From contig CACYOC010000002.1 in NCBI GenBank assembly GCA_902775975.1, forward strand, positions 82,988 to 146,987: a stretch of DNA of 64,000 nt, written 5' to 3'. Below the pieces are notes generated by a model. It made no database searches, was not told the origin of the DNA, and saw only the letters and a list, made by a program, of their open reading frames with translations. Below, one piece after another: positions 45,923-55,604 of the stretch (its first letter is position 1; each line of letters begins with the position of its first letter). The position numbers were made by a program, and so were the translations under genes. This stretch comes from an uncultured Bacteroidales bacterium. GTDB lineage: Bacteria > Bacteroidota > Bacteroidia > Bacteroidales > Bacteroidaceae.

Positions 45923-48499
45923 ATGAAGATTAAAGCTGATTATGCAAATGCTCCACAGTGGAAAGCTCTGATTGTAAAGTCAAGTCTTCCCGAAGAACTG
46001 AAGTGTTTGGACGAGATTGCCCATAACATGTGGTGGGTATGGAACTTCGAGGCTCGTGACTTGTTCCGTGACCTTGATCCTGAGATTTATCATGATGTAA
46101 AGCACAATCCCGTAATGCTGCTTGAGCGTCTGACTTATGCCCGTAAGGAAGAAATCCTGAAGGATAAGAAGCTGATGAAGCGTGTCAAGGACGTTTATGC
46201 ACAGTTCCGTGCTTACATGGATGTGAAGCCCGACAAGAAGCGTCCCTCAGTAGCCTACTTCTGCATGGAGTACGGTATCCACTCTGCCCTGAAGATTTAT
46301 TCTGGCGGTCTGGGAATGCTGGCTGGTGACTATGTAAAGGAAGCTTCCGACTCTAACGTTGACATGTGTGCAGTAGGATTCCTCTATCGTTTTGGCTACT
46401 TCACACAGAGCCTGTCGATGGACGGACAGCAGATTGCCAACTACGAGTCACAGAACTTCGGTTCTCTGCCCATTGAGCGTCAGCTCGACAAGGACGGCAA
46501 TCCGATGGTTATCGACGTTCCATACACCAACTATCAGGTTCATGCTTATGTATGGCGTGTTAACGTAGGTCGTGTAAGCCTGTATCTGCTGGATACCGAC
46601 AACGAGATGAACTCTGACTTCGACAAGCCCATTACTCACTCACTCTATGGTGGTGACTGGGAGAACCGTCTGAAGCAGGAAATCCTGTTGGGTATCGGTG
46701 GTATGCTGTTGCTGAAGAAGCTGGGCATCAAGAAGGATATCTACCATTGTAACGAAGGTCACGCAGCACTCTGCAACCTGCAGCGCCTGTGCGACTATAT
46801 CGAGGAGGATGGTCTGAACTTCAACCAGGCTCTTGAGCTGGTTCGTGCCAGTGGCCTTTATACCGTTCATACTCCTGTTCCTGCTGGTCACGACTACTTC
46901 GACGAGGGTCTGTTCGGCAAGTACATGGGTGCTTATCCTCAGAAGTTGGGCATTACCTGGGACGAGTTCATCGGCATGGGTCGCACCAATCCTGACGACC
47001 ACGCTGAGAAGTTCTGTATGTCAACCTTCGCTTGCAACACCTGTCAGGAGGTAAACGGTGTGTCTAAGCTTCACGGATGGGTATCTCAGAAGATGTTCGC
47101 TCCTATCTGGAACGGTTATTATCCTGAGGAGAACCACGTAGGCTACGTGACCAATGGTGTTCACTTCCCCACATGGGCTGCTGCTGAGTGGCGTGCCGTC
47201 TATAGCAAGTACTTCGATCCTAAGTTCATGAGCGATCAGTCGAATGAAGACATCTGGCACGGCATCTACAATTGTCCAGATGAAGAGGTATGGGCAACAC
47301 GTATGGCTCTGAAAGCTAAGCTGTTCGATTATATTGCAATACAGTTCCAGGAGACATGGTTGAAGAACCAGGGTGATCCTGCACGTGTAGTGAAGCTCGT
47401 TGAGCGTTTCAATCCCAACGCACTCGTTATCGGTTTCTGCCGTCGCTTTGCTACCTACAAGCGTGCTCACCTGCTGTTCACCGACCTGAATCGTCTCTCT
47501 CGCATTGTCAACAATCCTGAGCGTCCTGTTATCTTCCTATTCGCAGGTAAGGCACACCCCGCCGATGGTGCTGGACAGGGCCTTATCAAGAAGATTTTCG
47601 AGATTTCACAGCGTGATGAGTTCCAGGGTAAGATTATCTTCCTCGAGGACTACGACTTCCTGTTGGCTCGTCGCTTGGTATCAGGTGTTGATATCTGGAT
47701 GAATACTCCTACACGTCCTCTGGAGGCTTCTGGTACATCAGGCGAGAAGGCCGAGATGAACGGTGTTGTCAACCTCTCCGTAAAGGACGGTTGGTGGCTG
47801 GAGGGGTATCGTGAGGGTGCCGGATGGGCTCTTACTGAGAAGCGTACCTACCAGAACCAGGGCTATCAGGATCAGCTTGATGCTGCTACCATCTATGGCC
47901 TGTTGGAGAACGAGATTGTACCTCTTTATTATAATAGAGACAAGAAGACCGGTATTTCCAAGGGCTGGATTAAGGTTATCAAGAACTCTATCGCCCAGAT
48001 TGCTCCTCACTACACCATGAAGCGTCAGTTGGACGACTACTATTCTAAGTTCTATGAGAAGCAGGCTAAGCGCTTCAAGGAGTTGTCGAAGAATGACAAT
48101 CGTTTGGCTAAGGACTTGGCACAGTGGAAGGAAGCTGTTGCTGAGCGTTGGGATGCCATCAACGTGGTAAGCTGCGAGACCACTCTTCCTGCTATTGGTT
48201 GTGAGGCTGGTCAGACGTACGTTATCAAGTATGTCATCAACGAGCAGGGCCTTGACGATGCCATTGGTTTGGAGAAGGTGAACGTTTGCCTCGACAAGGA
48301 TGGCAACGAGAAGGTCTTCAGCGTAGAGCCTCTGAAGATGACTAGCCATGAGGGTAACAACTATACCTTCGAGGCTGAACTGAGACCTACCCAGTTCGGA
48401 CAGTACAAGTCAGCTATCCGCATGTTCCCGAAGAACAAGAACCTGCCTCACCGTCAGGACTTCTGCTACGTGAAGTGGCTTGAGCTTCCCAACATGTAA
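45923..48499 (+). CDS. Alpha-glucan phosphorylase, GT35
   Basis: Releases glucose 1-phosphate from glycogen or maltodextrin; 858 residues. An N-terminal DUF3417-type region (1-110) precedes the phosphorylase core with [31 protein letters not shown] (in part), [22 protein letters not shown] and the PLP region [20 protein letters not shown]. The C-terminal ~130 residues form an extra domain rich in strands. The gene follows glycogen synthase and is followed by hairpins. The phosphohexose mutase at 26991 would use its product. Confidence 0.94.
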   Translation: MKIKADYANAPQWKALIVKSSLPEELKCLDEIAHNMWWVWNFEARDLFRDLDPEIYHDVKHNPVMLLERLTYARKEEILKDKKLMKRVKDVYAQFRAYMDVKPDKKRPSVAYFCMEYGIHSALKIYSGGLGMLAGDYVKEASDSNVDMCAVGFLYRFGYFTQSLSMDGQQIANYESQNFGSLPIERQLDKDGNPMVIDVPYTNYQVHAYVWRVNVGRVSLYLLDTDNEMNSDFDKPITHSLYGGDWENRLKQEILLGIGGMLLLKKLGIKKDIYHCNEGHAALCNLQRLCDYIEEDGLNFNQALELVRASGLYTVHTPVPAGHDYFDEGLFGKYMGAYPQKLGITWDEFIGMGRTNPDDHAEKFCMSTFACNTCQEVNGVSKLHGWVSQKMFAPIWNGYYPEENHVGYVTNGVHFPTWAAAEWRAVYSKYFDPKFMSDQSNEDIWHGIYNCPDEEVWATRMALKAKLFDYIAIQFQETWLKNQGDPARVVKLVERFNPNALVIGFCRRFATYKRAHLLFTDLNRLSRIVNNPERPVIFLFAGKAHPADGAGQGLIKKIFEISQRDEFQGKIIFLEDYDFLLARRLVSGVDIWMNTPTRPLEASGTSGEKAEMNGVVNLSVKDGWWLEGYREGAGWALTEKRTYQNQGYQDQLDAATIYGLLENEIVPLYYNRDKKTGISKGWIKVIKNSIAQIAPHYTMKRQLDDYYSKFYEKQAKRFKELSKNDNRLAKDLAQWKEAVAERWDAINVVSCETTLPAIGCEAGQTYVIKYVINEQGLDDAIGLEKVNVCLDKDGNEKVFSVEPLKMTSHEGNNYTFEAELRPTQFGQYKSAIRMFPKNKNLPHRQDFCYVKWLELPNM

Positions 48500-48520
48500 T
48501 AGGAAAGTATTAGACCGTGT

Positions 48521-48584
48521 ATAGGCTTCTGCCTATCCATCATAACAACAGCAGCTACATTCCGAAATGGTTTGTAGCTGCTGT
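48521..48584 (+). terminator. Terminator hairpins after the glycogen operon
   Basis: A small hairpin ATAGGC-N4-GCCTAT (48521-48536) is followed by a strong one: ACAGCAGCTACA (48548-48559) with TGTAGCTGCTGT (48573-48584), perfect 12-bp stem. The T run after it is weak on the + strand. It also lies at the end of the convergent LolA-like gene. Confidence 0.75.
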
Positions 48585-48600
48585 CATTTATAGGACTTCA

Positions 48601-49212
48601 TTAACGCTTGTCAATGAATTTGCAGTCCTTGTAATGTTCCCGTGGAAATTCAAAGAAGTCGTCGTCAATACCACCAACCTTAAATTCGCTGATTTTTATC
48701 GTTGTGTGGAAGATACCTACCTTGATACGAACGCTCAACGGATAGCGGGTCTTCTTGTCCAACAGACAACGGGCTTCCTTGATGCCTTTCACTCCCTTCT
48801 TGGCCTTCAGCGTAATGTAATATCCTTCTTCGGCATCCTTGATACTGTATGTGTAGTTGTCGGGCACAAACTTAAACTTAGTAGCGTATTTGTCACGTTC
48901 GTCAGAGTGTGCGTCGTAGATGGTCACGGAGTTCTTCTTCCGCTCATAGCGATAGTAAGTGACATCGTTGTTCCAGGCAATATAGCGCTCATCAATAAAC
49001 TTGCTCTTCTTGCCCTTGTTCCAGATAGTGCCCTCGGTTTTGTAGATACCGATGATGTTTACCTTGTAATGCAGTTGCGAACCCTGTTCGCCAAATACCA
49101 TCTTATACGTCTCGTTGAAGACGCGACGTGCCTGCTGGGCATTGGGAGTTTCCTGTGACTGTGCAGCCAGTGCCATGAAGCACAAGGCCATTAAAAAACA
49201 TATTTTCTTCAT
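48601..49212 (-). CDS. LolA-like exported protein
   Basis: A periplasmic protein of 203 residues with signal peptide MKKICFLMALCFMALAAQS. The mature part (QQARRVFNETYKMVFGEQG, GTIWNKGKKSKFIDERYIAWNN in part, TVTIYDAHSDE-type segment, ISEFKVG) resembles LolA-like outer-membrane lipoprotein carriers of Bacteroidetes. Binding of a lipoprotein is not shown. The start at 49212 is chosen because the -7 box at 49222-49229 overlaps the upstream in-frame ATG at 49224. Confidence 0.75.
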   Translation of the reverse strand: MKKICFLMALCFMALAAQSQETPNAQQARRVFNETYKMVFGEQGSQLHYKVNIIGIYKTEGTIWNKGKKSKFIDERYIAWNNDVTYYRYERKKNSVTIYDAHSDERDKYATKFKFVPDNYTYSIKDAEEGYYITLKAKKGVKGIKEARCLLDKKTRYPLSVRIKVGIFHTTIKISEFKVGGIDDDFFEFPREHYKDCKFIDKR

Positions 49213-49221
49213 AACGAGCTG

Positions 49222-49229
49222 CAAAGGTA
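49222..49229 (-). promoter_or_regulatory. -7 box TACCTTTG for the LolA-like gene
   Basis: TAnnTTTG on the minus strand, 9 nt from the ATG at 49212. Confidence 0.65.
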
Positions 49230-49255
49230 CTCATTATTTTTGAAAAATTGGCACC

Positions 49256-50059
49256 TTACGAATTACTTTCTACAGATTTCATCACATACTGACCACGCTT
49301 GCGAGTAATATTGCCATAATTGATAGCATGGACGGGACAATGATGATAGCAGGCAAGACACGAGGTACAGTGACCGTTATGCTGCCAGACAGGAGGCGTA
49401 CCTTTGATATCTTCTACGGGACAGATGCGCTGACAAAGTCCACAACGGGTGCAGACATCAGCATCGACGGTAAACTTCTTATCGCTGATCATGTGACGGT
49501 TGAAGTAGCCGCCAATCACATAAGAGTAGAGTCGGGGAGTGGCTCCGCGTTCCAGCTCTATAACACCTGCCTTGCGCTGGCTAATAACATCAATGATATG
49601 CGGCAACTGCTGTCGTGCGGCGTTGATTTTCTCGCTAACACGTTCGTCGCTATCAGTCTTCATGAAAGGCAGACAGACGTACGATTCGGGCATGATGACA
49701 GAAAACTGGCTGACGGCTTGGACGTGGTGGCGTAGCAGTTCTTTGTTGAGAATGGTCATCGCTTCGCCCATATTGTCGCCGCAGGTGGTAACGGCAAAGC
49801 AGTATGTATCGGCTCCCGTATGGAAAGTGGCTCGACGAATGAACTCGCGGAAGATATGGGGAGGCTGCCAACCGTGTGTCGGAAAACAAAATCCCAAACG
49901 CTCGCCAGCCTGCAACTGATAGTCCAGCACCTGATGAGTGCCCTCTGCTTGTGCTTTCAGCAGTTCTTTGGCTATGTCATACAACGTCTCTCCTGTTGCC
50001 TCGGCCAGTTGCCGGGCAACCCATCGCGTATTTCCTGTTCCTGAAAAATAAAATATCAT
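49256..50059 (-). CDS. EFR1-family ferrodoxin (flavodoxin plus two 4Fe-4S clusters)
   Basis: A 267-residue redox protein. The N-terminal flavodoxin-like domain begins IFYFSGTGNTRWVARQLA (FMN phosphate loop). Two 4Fe-4S motifs follow at about 205-250: CTRCGLCQRICP and CTSCLACYHHCP. The arrangement is typical of EFR1 proteins in anaerobes, which pass electrons between ferredoxin and flavin partners not yet known. It is divergent from dapA. No membrane segment or signal peptide is present, so it is cytosolic. Confidence 0.9.
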   Translation of the reverse strand: MIFYFSGTGNTRWVARQLAEATGETLYDIAKELLKAQAEGTHQVLDYQLQAGERLGFCFPTHGWQPPHIFREFIRRATFHTGADTYCFAVTTCGDNMGEAMTILNKELLRHHVQAVSQFSVIMPESYVCLPFMKTDSDERVSEKINAARQQLPHIIDVISQRKAGVIELERGATPRLYSYVIGGYFNRHMISDKKFTVDADVCTRCGLCQRICPVEDIKGTPPVWQHNGHCTSCLACYHHCPVHAINYGNITRKRGQYVMKSVESNS

Positions 50060-50074
50060 AAATCCTGTTGTTTT

Positions 50075-50122
50075 AACTCATGATATACAGAGAATTTATT
50101 CCAAAATAAACTCCTGATATAC
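50075..50122. repeat. Twin 14-bp boxes in the EFR1/dapA gap
   Basis: AACTCATGATATAC (50075-50088) and AACTCCTGATATAC (50109-50122) differ at one base and are 34 bp apart. Direct repeats at this position suggest a regulator site for one of the divergent genes. Confidence 0.55.
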
Positions 50123-50194
50123 CATCGATACTATTTCGGCTACAAATTTAATATTTTTTTTGGCAATTATGTACCATTTTACGATTAATTTGTG

Positions 50195-50202
50195 TAATTT
50201 TG
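50195..50202 (+). promoter_or_regulatory. -7 box TAATTTTG for dapA
   Basis: TAnnTTTG element 29 nt before the dapA ATG at 50232. Confidence 0.65.
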
Positions 50203-50231
50203 CAGCATAAAAACAAGAATTCTTATTTTTT

Positions 50232-51119
50232 ATGACACGTAATATCTTCAAGGGATTAGGTATAGCACTGATAACCCCCTTTATGGAAGACGGTTCGGTA
50301 GATTACAAGTCGTTAATCCGTCTCGTTGAGTATCAGTTGGCAAATGGTGCAGATTTCTTCTGCATCTTAGCAACGACGGGTGAGACACCGACACTATCGG
50401 CAGAGGAAAAGCAGAAAATCAAAGATTTGGTCGTTAGTCTGGTAGGAGGCCGTGTACCCATTCTGATGGGTTGTGGCGGTAACAATACCGCAGCCATCGT
50501 GGAAGAGCTCAAGACAGGCGACTTCAAGGGTATCGATGGCATCCTGAGTGTTTGTCCCTATTACAACAAGCCGTCACAGGAAGGTTTGTATCAGCACTTC
50601 AAGGCGATAGCTGCTGCCACAAAGATGCCAGTAGTATTATATAATGTACCTGGACGTACGGGTGTAAACATGGCTGCTGCCACCACCGTCCGTCTGGCTC
50701 ACGACTGTCCGAACATTGTAGCTATCAAAGAGGCTTCGGGCAATCTGGAGCAAGTTGATGAAATCATCAAGAACAAGCCCCGCTCATTCGATGTCATTTC
50801 CGGCGACGATGCGTTGACATTCCCTATGATTTCGTGTGGAGCAGTCGGCGTCATCAGCGTTATTGGCAACGCACTGCCGCGTGAATTCTCCAAGATGATT
50901 CGCCTGCAGATGAAAGGAGAGTACGACTCTGCCCGCAAAATCCATCATCGCTTCATCGACCTCTTCTCACTGTTGTTCGTTGATGGCAACCCCGCAGGTG
51001 TAAAGGCCATGCTTCACGAAATGGGCTATATCGAGAATGTCTTGCGACTGCCGCTGGTTCCGACGCGCATCTCCACGTTGCAGCGCATGAGCGAAATCAT
51101 GAAGGAATTGAAAATCTAA
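50232..51119 (+). CDS. dapA: DapA, 4-hydroxy-tetrahydrodipicolinate synthase
   Basis: Condenses pyruvate with aspartate semialdehyde in lysine and peptidoglycan precursor synthesis; 295 residues. The Schiff-base Lys is in NIVAIKEASGN, the catalytic Tyr in VVLYNVPGRTG, and the Thr-rich loop is ATTGETPTLS. GDDALTF is the conserved loop before the C-terminal helices. It is followed after 9 bp by the SpoIIE phosphatase gene, so the two may share a transcript although their roles differ. Confidence 0.96.
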   Translation: MTRNIFKGLGIALITPFMEDGSVDYKSLIRLVEYQLANGADFFCILATTGETPTLSAEEKQKIKDLVVSLVGGRVPILMGCGGNNTAAIVEELKTGDFKGIDGILSVCPYYNKPSQEGLYQHFKAIAAATKMPVVLYNVPGRTGVNMAAATTVRLAHDCPNIVAIKEASGNLEQVDEIIKNKPRSFDVISGDDALTFPMISCGAVGVISVIGNALPREFSKMIRLQMKGEYDSARKIHHRFIDLFSLLFVDGNPAGVKAMLHEMGYIENVLRLPLVPTRISTLQRMSEIMKELKI

Positions 51120-51128
51120 CAACAAGGT

Positions 51129-53228
51129 ATGGTATGGCGAATGGCTTTTCTGACGGTACTGCTATTTCACCTGGTGACTTCCATCCAGGCCAATACCGTT
51201 GACTCCCTTCGCCAAATACTGCCACAGTTGGATGGTGAAAAACGCTTAGAAGCCCTTCAGGAAATCTACAGATCCTGCGTTGCAACGGGTGACTATGAGT
51301 TGCAGCTGCATTCCTTGGACGATTTTATTGCCGAACTGGACAAACAGGACAAGCAATCCATGCTGGCTCGTGCTTTGGTGGATCGCGTCGTCCTGTTCTA
51401 TAATTACGACCAGAACGACTCCATCTTCAAATATGTACCTCTCTATCTGAAGCGGCTGAGAGCCATGAAGAACTGGGAGAAGTACTATGAGTTGTGGCCC
51501 CATCTCATCAATGCCTACATCTTCAGCGGCAAATACAACTTTGCCCTGCGCGAGGTACAGGACATGGTGGATGATGCCAAGCAGCGCGGCAACAGCTACG
51601 GTATGGGACTTGCCTACTATCTGATGGGCAATGTCTATGCCAACATGCACAACATGGAGGAGAGTGCCGACGCTTATAGAAAGGGACTGGACCTCCTGAA
51701 CAAGGTCAGTCCGCTGCCCATCACCATTGCTGATGTGTATTCCTATTATGGCGATTTGCTAAACGACAAGAAAGACTATCGGGAACTGGAGAAACTGACC
51801 CAGGAGTGGTATTCTTTCTTACAGCGCATGTTCAAGGAACACAACCTGAACAGTTCTGCCCGCAACGTGCTTGAATCCTACTATTTCATGGCTTGTGCCC
51901 AAGCTGCCCTTGGTCTTCAGCAATGGGACAAAGCGGGTAAAATGCTGGCTGAAGTGCGCAAGCGTTCTCCCCAGGACGAAGACTACATCGGCCAGTCGTG
52001 GCTGTACTACCAGTGTGAACTTAGCATCCGCAAGGGAGACTTCCAACAGGCTTTAGAACTGAATGACCGGCGCATGCAGCTGGTCGATGATTCTGACATC
52101 GACACTTCCGTACGCGTCATGCAACAGCGCGCCGTGATATTGAACGGCTTGTCGCAATATCGTGAGGCTGCCAGGCTGCTGCAGGACATCATTCAGATAA
52201 AAGACTCCGTCAGCGGTGCAGAGATACGCAACCAGCTGAACGAGATGAACACCTTGTTCAAGGTCGATGAACTGAAAATGGAGCAGGAGCGTGCCCAGTT
52301 CCGCAATACATTGATTATCGTAGGACTGATTATTCTGGCACTCGTTATCTTTACCGTCTTCCGCATTCGTGCAGCACGTCGTCTGAAGAAAGCACACGAC
52401 GAACTGCTGGTAGCCTACGACCAGTTGGAAGAAACGACGACCGCCAAAGAGCGTATCGAGAGTGACCTGCGTATTGCCCGAAATATTCAGATGGGCATGG
52501 TACCACACTCATTCCCCGAAAGGGAAGACATAGACCTCTTTGCCTCGATGACTCCTGCCAAGGAAGTCGGCGGCGACCTCTATGGCTACTATTTGGCACC
52601 GGGTAATGCTGAACACGGGACCTCCGACCGCTTGTATTTCTGTCTGGGTGACGTGTCAGGCAAAGGTGTTCCAGCTTCTCTCTTTATGGCACAGGCAACC
52701 CGCTTGTTCCGCACACTGGCAGCTCAGGAAATGATGCCTGCCGAGATTGCCACCAGCATCAATAACGCCTTGTCCGGCGAAGACAACGAGACAGGCATGT
52801 TTGTGACCATGTTCTTAGGCATGGTGGATCTCTCTACGGGACATCTTGACTTCTGCAATGCCGGTCACAATCCTCCCGTCCTCTTGACGCTGAGTGACGG
52901 ACATCACGTTGAAAAGGCCGAATTCATCGAAATGGAGCCTAATGCGCCTATCGGTCTCTGGCCTGAGTTGGACTATGTAGGAGAGGAAATTGCCGATATC
53001 AGCGGAAAGCCCTTGTTTGTCTATACCGACGGACTGAACGAAGCCGAGAACCGCCAGCAGGAACAATTCTCTGACGAACGCCTGCTCGAAATCATCCAAC
53101 AGACGCCGTTTGAATCCTCTGAACAAACCATCGAACTCTTGCGCAGCGAGGTGGAGAAGCATCGTGACGGAGCAGAACCTAACGATGACCTCACCATGCT
53201 CTGCGTGAAAGTGACGAACATCAACTAA
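51129..53228 (+). CDS. TPR-containing membrane SpoIIE/PP2C phosphatase
   Basis: A sensor phosphatase of 699 residues that would dephosphorylate a STAS antagonist. Signal sequence or first membrane segment at 1-22, TPR-like helical repeats at about 35-370 (outside), a membrane segment at about 395-415 (LIIVGLIILALVIFTVF), a coiled coil at about 420-450, then the PP2C-type domain: IQMGMVPHSFP, TPAKEVGGDLYGYY (metal Asp), GDVSGKGVPASLFMAQ, FCNAGHNPP, YTDGLNEAEN and PNDDLTML. The next genes encode an RsbW-like kinase and a STAS protein, its likely partners. The ATG at 51141 is an alternative start. Confidence 0.9.
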   Translation: MVWRMAFLTVLLFHLVTSIQANTVDSLRQILPQLDGEKRLEALQEIYRSCVATGDYELQLHSLDDFIAELDKQDKQSMLARALVDRVVLFYNYDQNDSIFKYVPLYLKRLRAMKNWEKYYELWPHLINAYIFSGKYNFALREVQDMVDDAKQRGNSYGMGLAYYLMGNVYANMHNMEESADAYRKGLDLLNKVSPLPITIADVYSYYGDLLNDKKDYRELEKLTQEWYSFLQRMFKEHNLNSSARNVLESYYFMACAQAALGLQQWDKAGKMLAEVRKRSPQDEDYIGQSWLYYQCELSIRKGDFQQALELNDRRMQLVDDSDIDTSVRVMQQRAVILNGLSQYREAARLLQDIIQIKDSVSGAEIRNQLNEMNTLFKVDELKMEQERAQFRNTLIIVGLIILALVIFTVFRIRAARRLKKAHDELLVAYDQLEETTTAKERIESDLRIARNIQMGMVPHSFPEREDIDLFASMTPAKEVGGDLYGYYLAPGNAEHGTSDRLYFCLGDVSGKGVPASLFMAQATRLFRTLAAQEMMPAEIATSINNALSGEDNETGMFVTMFLGMVDLSTGHLDFCNAGHNPPVLLTLSDGHHVEKAEFIEMEPNAPIGLWPELDYVGEEIADISGKPLFVYTDGLNEAENRQQEQFSDERLLEIIQQTPFESSEQTIELLRSEVEKHRDGAEPNDDLTMLCVKVTNIN

Positions 53229-53259
53229 CATCATTATCCATTATCTTCATTATAAGCAA

Positions 53260-53667
53260 ATGAAAAAGGAAATAGTCATCAAAAACAAAATCACTGAACT
53301 GGCCCGTATCAACGAATTCGTTGATCAGATTGGAGAGGAACTGAACCTCGACATGGAGCTGAAAATGAATCTTAATCTGGTGATGGAAGAAATGGTTTCA
53401 AACGTCATCTTCTATGCATATCCGGAAGATAAAGAAGCACAGATTGAATTAACAGCAGAATATGACGGCAAAGAGCTGACCTTTGTGCTCAGCGATGGCG
53501 GAAAGGAGTTTGACCCCACCTTGAAGAAAGATGCCGACCCCAATGTCAATCCTATCGACCGTGAGATTGGCGGCATGGGCATTTATATCGTCAAGAACAT
53601 CATGAATCAGGTGAGTTATCAGCGTCTGGAGGGAAAGAACCTGCTGACCATGACAAAAAAGATCTAA
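53260..53667 (+). CDS. RsbW-like anti-sigma/serine kinase (GHKL ATPase)
   Basis: A stand-alone GHKL ATPase of 135 residues. The N box is LNLVMEEMVSNVIFYAYP, G1 is LSDGGKEFDP and G2 is GGMGIYIVKNIMN. Such proteins bind a target in one state and phosphorylate a STAS antagonist in the other. It lies 31 bp after the SpoIIE phosphatase and 53 bp before the STAS gene. No sigma factor is adjacent, so its target is not known. Confidence 0.9.
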   Translation: MKKEIVIKNKITELARINEFVDQIGEELNLDMELKMNLNLVMEEMVSNVIFYAYPEDKEAQIELTAEYDGKELTFVLSDGGKEFDPTLKKDADPNVNPIDREIGGMGIYIVKNIMNQVSYQRLEGKNLLTMTKKI

Positions 53668-53720
53668 GGTCTCGAAAAGATAAAACAATAAGAATATATA
53701 ACCATTAAAATTTAAGCTTT

Positions 53721-54032
53721 ATGACAGAAATTATCAAAGAAGGTGGTAAGACCATCATTAAGACAGGAGAGCGTATTGATACCATGAATGCTCCTCAGTT
53801 CGAACAGGACATCCAGCCTGCATTGGCTGATGGTGGTGTGGATTTGGAAATGGACTGCACAAATCTGAACTATATGGCTTCTTCTGGTCTGCGTATCATT
53901 CAGAAGACCATGCGTACCGTGATGCAGCAGAAGGGCCAGTTCAAGATGACAAATGTCAGTCCTGAAATCTATAAGGTGCTGGCAATGACCGGTTTCACTA
54001 AGTTCATGAAAGTAGAAAAGAAAGCTGAATAA
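53721..54032 (+). CDS. STAS-domain anti-sigma factor antagonist (RsbV-like)
   Basis: A single STAS domain of 103 residues. The phospho-acceptor Ser lies in NYMASSGLRII (Ser54 or Ser55), as in SpoIIAA/RsbV. In the family the unphosphorylated form captures the RsbW-type kinase. Here the kinase gene is upstream and the HATPase gene follows after 5 bp. There is a small 53-bp gap before it with no clear promoter. Confidence 0.92.
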   Translation: MTEIIKEGGKTIIKTGERIDTMNAPQFEQDIQPALADGGVDLEMDCTNLNYMASSGLRIIQKTMRTVMQQKGQFKMTNVSPEIYKVLAMTGFTKFMKVEKKAE

Positions 54033-54037
54033 GTCCT

Positions 54038-54961
54038 ATGAGCACATTCTCGATTATTTTGTTAGTACTGGTTTTCGGTATGGGAATAGCCTTATATTTC
54101 CAGATGAAAGCCGGTCGCAAGCAATCCGCCGACCAAGCACAACTGCTGCAAGACTACCAGCGTCGTGTGGATGAACAGCAGAAGCTGCTGGACGACTATC
54201 GTGCTCTGGAGAAGAATTTCGATAGCGTCGGCGAGGGCTATGAGCAGGCGTTGCTGGCTTTTGATGAAATGGGTGAGGAGACCCAGAAGCTCAAGCAGTC
54301 CAACGAATCGTTGGAACAGCGTTGCGCTACCCTGCAAACACAGTGTGACGAAATGCAGGAGTTTGCCAACAAGTCTGGCGAAATCATCAGCCAGACACTG
54401 ACGGAAATGGAACGTATTGCCATTGCCGGCAATGATGTAAAGCTGATGGCACTCATCGGTAAAATCGGAGATATTGAGCACATCAAAGGCGATGCTTCCA
54501 TTGCACGTACTGACAATATTCTCGTCTCGCAGGTTTCCGATGAAGCTATCCGTATTTCGGGCGTTGACAAGGTCAGCTATCTGAAGTTTGCTGTAGAGAT
54601 TGCTCCTGATGCTGCAGCTACGATGCTTTCTACCAATCTGTCCAAGGCCGTTCGCGCATTGACGCATTTGCTGGATAACGCCTTGAAGTTCACGACCGAT
54701 GGCAGCGTAACGCTTCGTGTAGCAGTGGATATGATGAAGATGGTAGCCATCTATACGGTAGAAGATACTGGTGCAGGTGTGGAACCTGCCGAGGCTGAGC
54801 ATATCTTTGAGCCTTACGTCAAACTCAACCAGTTCTTCGATGGTAATGGCATCGGTCTGACGGTAGCCCGTAACATGGCTCGCAGTATGGGCGGTGATGT
54901 GGTGCTCGACCAGTCGTTTGAAGGACCTGGAAGCCGTTTCGTCCTGACGTTGCCTATTTGA
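54038..54961 (+). CDS. Membrane-anchored HATPase protein without HisKA
   Basis: A 307-residue protein with an N-terminal membrane segment (about 4-20), a long coiled coil (about 25-125) and a GHKL ATPase domain (about 190-305) with ALTHLLDNALKFT (N box), DTGAGVEPAEAEHIF (G1/F) and NGIGLTVARNMA (G2). No phospho-accepting His motif (HExxTP) is present in the coiled-coil region. It could be a kinase acting in trans or a serine kinase tied to the upstream STAS module. It ends in a strong terminator. Confidence 0.82.
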   Translation: MSTFSIILLVLVFGMGIALYFQMKAGRKQSADQAQLLQDYQRRVDEQQKLLDDYRALEKNFDSVGEGYEQALLAFDEMGEETQKLKQSNESLEQRCATLQTQCDEMQEFANKSGEIISQTLTEMERIAIAGNDVKLMALIGKIGDIEHIKGDASIARTDNILVSQVSDEAIRISGVDKVSYLKFAVEIAPDAAATMLSTNLSKAVRALTHLLDNALKFTTDGSVTLRVAVDMMKMVAIYTVEDTGAGVEPAEAEHIFEPYVKLNQFFDGNGIGLTVARNMARSMGGDVVLDQSFEGPGSRFVLTLPI

Positions 54962-54983
54962 TTTGGCGACGTAGTAAGCATAG

Positions 54984-55017
54984 AAAAGCCATAGACTTCA
55001 TGAGCCTATGGCTTTTT
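54984..55017. terminator. Intrinsic terminator after the partner-switch operon
   Basis: AAAAGCCATAG (54984-54994) pairs with CTATGGCTTTT (55006-55016), perfect 11-bp stem with an 11-base loop, then T's. It also follows the convergent FHA gene. Confidence 0.88.
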
Positions 55018-55048
55018 TATTTGTTGTAAGGAGAAAGAGCCTTCTCTC

Positions 55049-55603
55049 TTATGCTTCTGAACTGTCTGCGCTCCGCAGGATAATGCTGGTGGCACCGAGG
55101 GTAAAGAGGGTGCCGTCCTCAATAACACGGCGCTCGCGGGGCGTCAGTTCCACGTCGCCGACAAAGGTTCCGCAGTTGCTGTTATTGTCGCTCAGCGTAT
55201 AGCGTAACTGTCCCCGTTTGTCACGGCTCACCGTTAGCGTACAGTGGTTCAGGTCAACACTGGGATCGACCGTCTCAAAAGGCGTATTGATGGGATTGCC
55301 CTTCTGGTAGCGGCCAATGACGTTATCGCCCATCTGGAGGGGAATGACCTGTTTATAGTGGAACACATTCTCAATGACAACAATGCTGCCACAAGGAGCC
55401 TCATCGGCATTGCGCTGACCGTTGTCAGCATTGAGTTCAGCATTTTCTTCCTTTTGCGTACTGCGCAACTTTGACACACCGATACGGATGCCAAACTCCT
55501 TGCCGCACTCGTTGCACTTGAATACGAGCGACTGACCAGCCGAATATTTCGTCTCGTCGAAGATGATGTAATGATCACACTTGGGACATCTGACACGCTT
55601 CAT
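55049..55603 (-). CDS. FHA-domain protein with N-terminal zinc ribbon
   Basis: A 184-residue cytosolic protein. A zinc-ribbon-like motif has CPKC (6-9) and CNEC (30-33). A linker (about 45-70, NAELNADNGQRNADEAP) leads to an FHA domain (about 85-180): VIGRYQKGNPIN, VSRDKRG-type strand, LSDNNSNCGTFVGDVEL, where Arg, Ser and Asn residues would bind phosphothreonine. It suggests Ser/Thr phosphorylation signalling; no Hanks-type kinase is in the window. It lies 1 bp from the SPOR gene on the same strand. Confidence 0.85.
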   Translation of the reverse strand: MKRVRCPKCDHYIIFDETKYSAGQSLVFKCNECGKEFGIRIGVSKLRSTQKEENAELNADNGQRNADEAPCGSIVVIENVFHYKQVIPLQMGDNVIGRYQKGNPINTPFETVDPSVDLNHCTLTVSRDKRGQLRYTLSDNNSNCGTFVGDVELTPRERRVIEDGTLFTLGATSIILRSADSSEA

Positions 55604-55604
55604 A

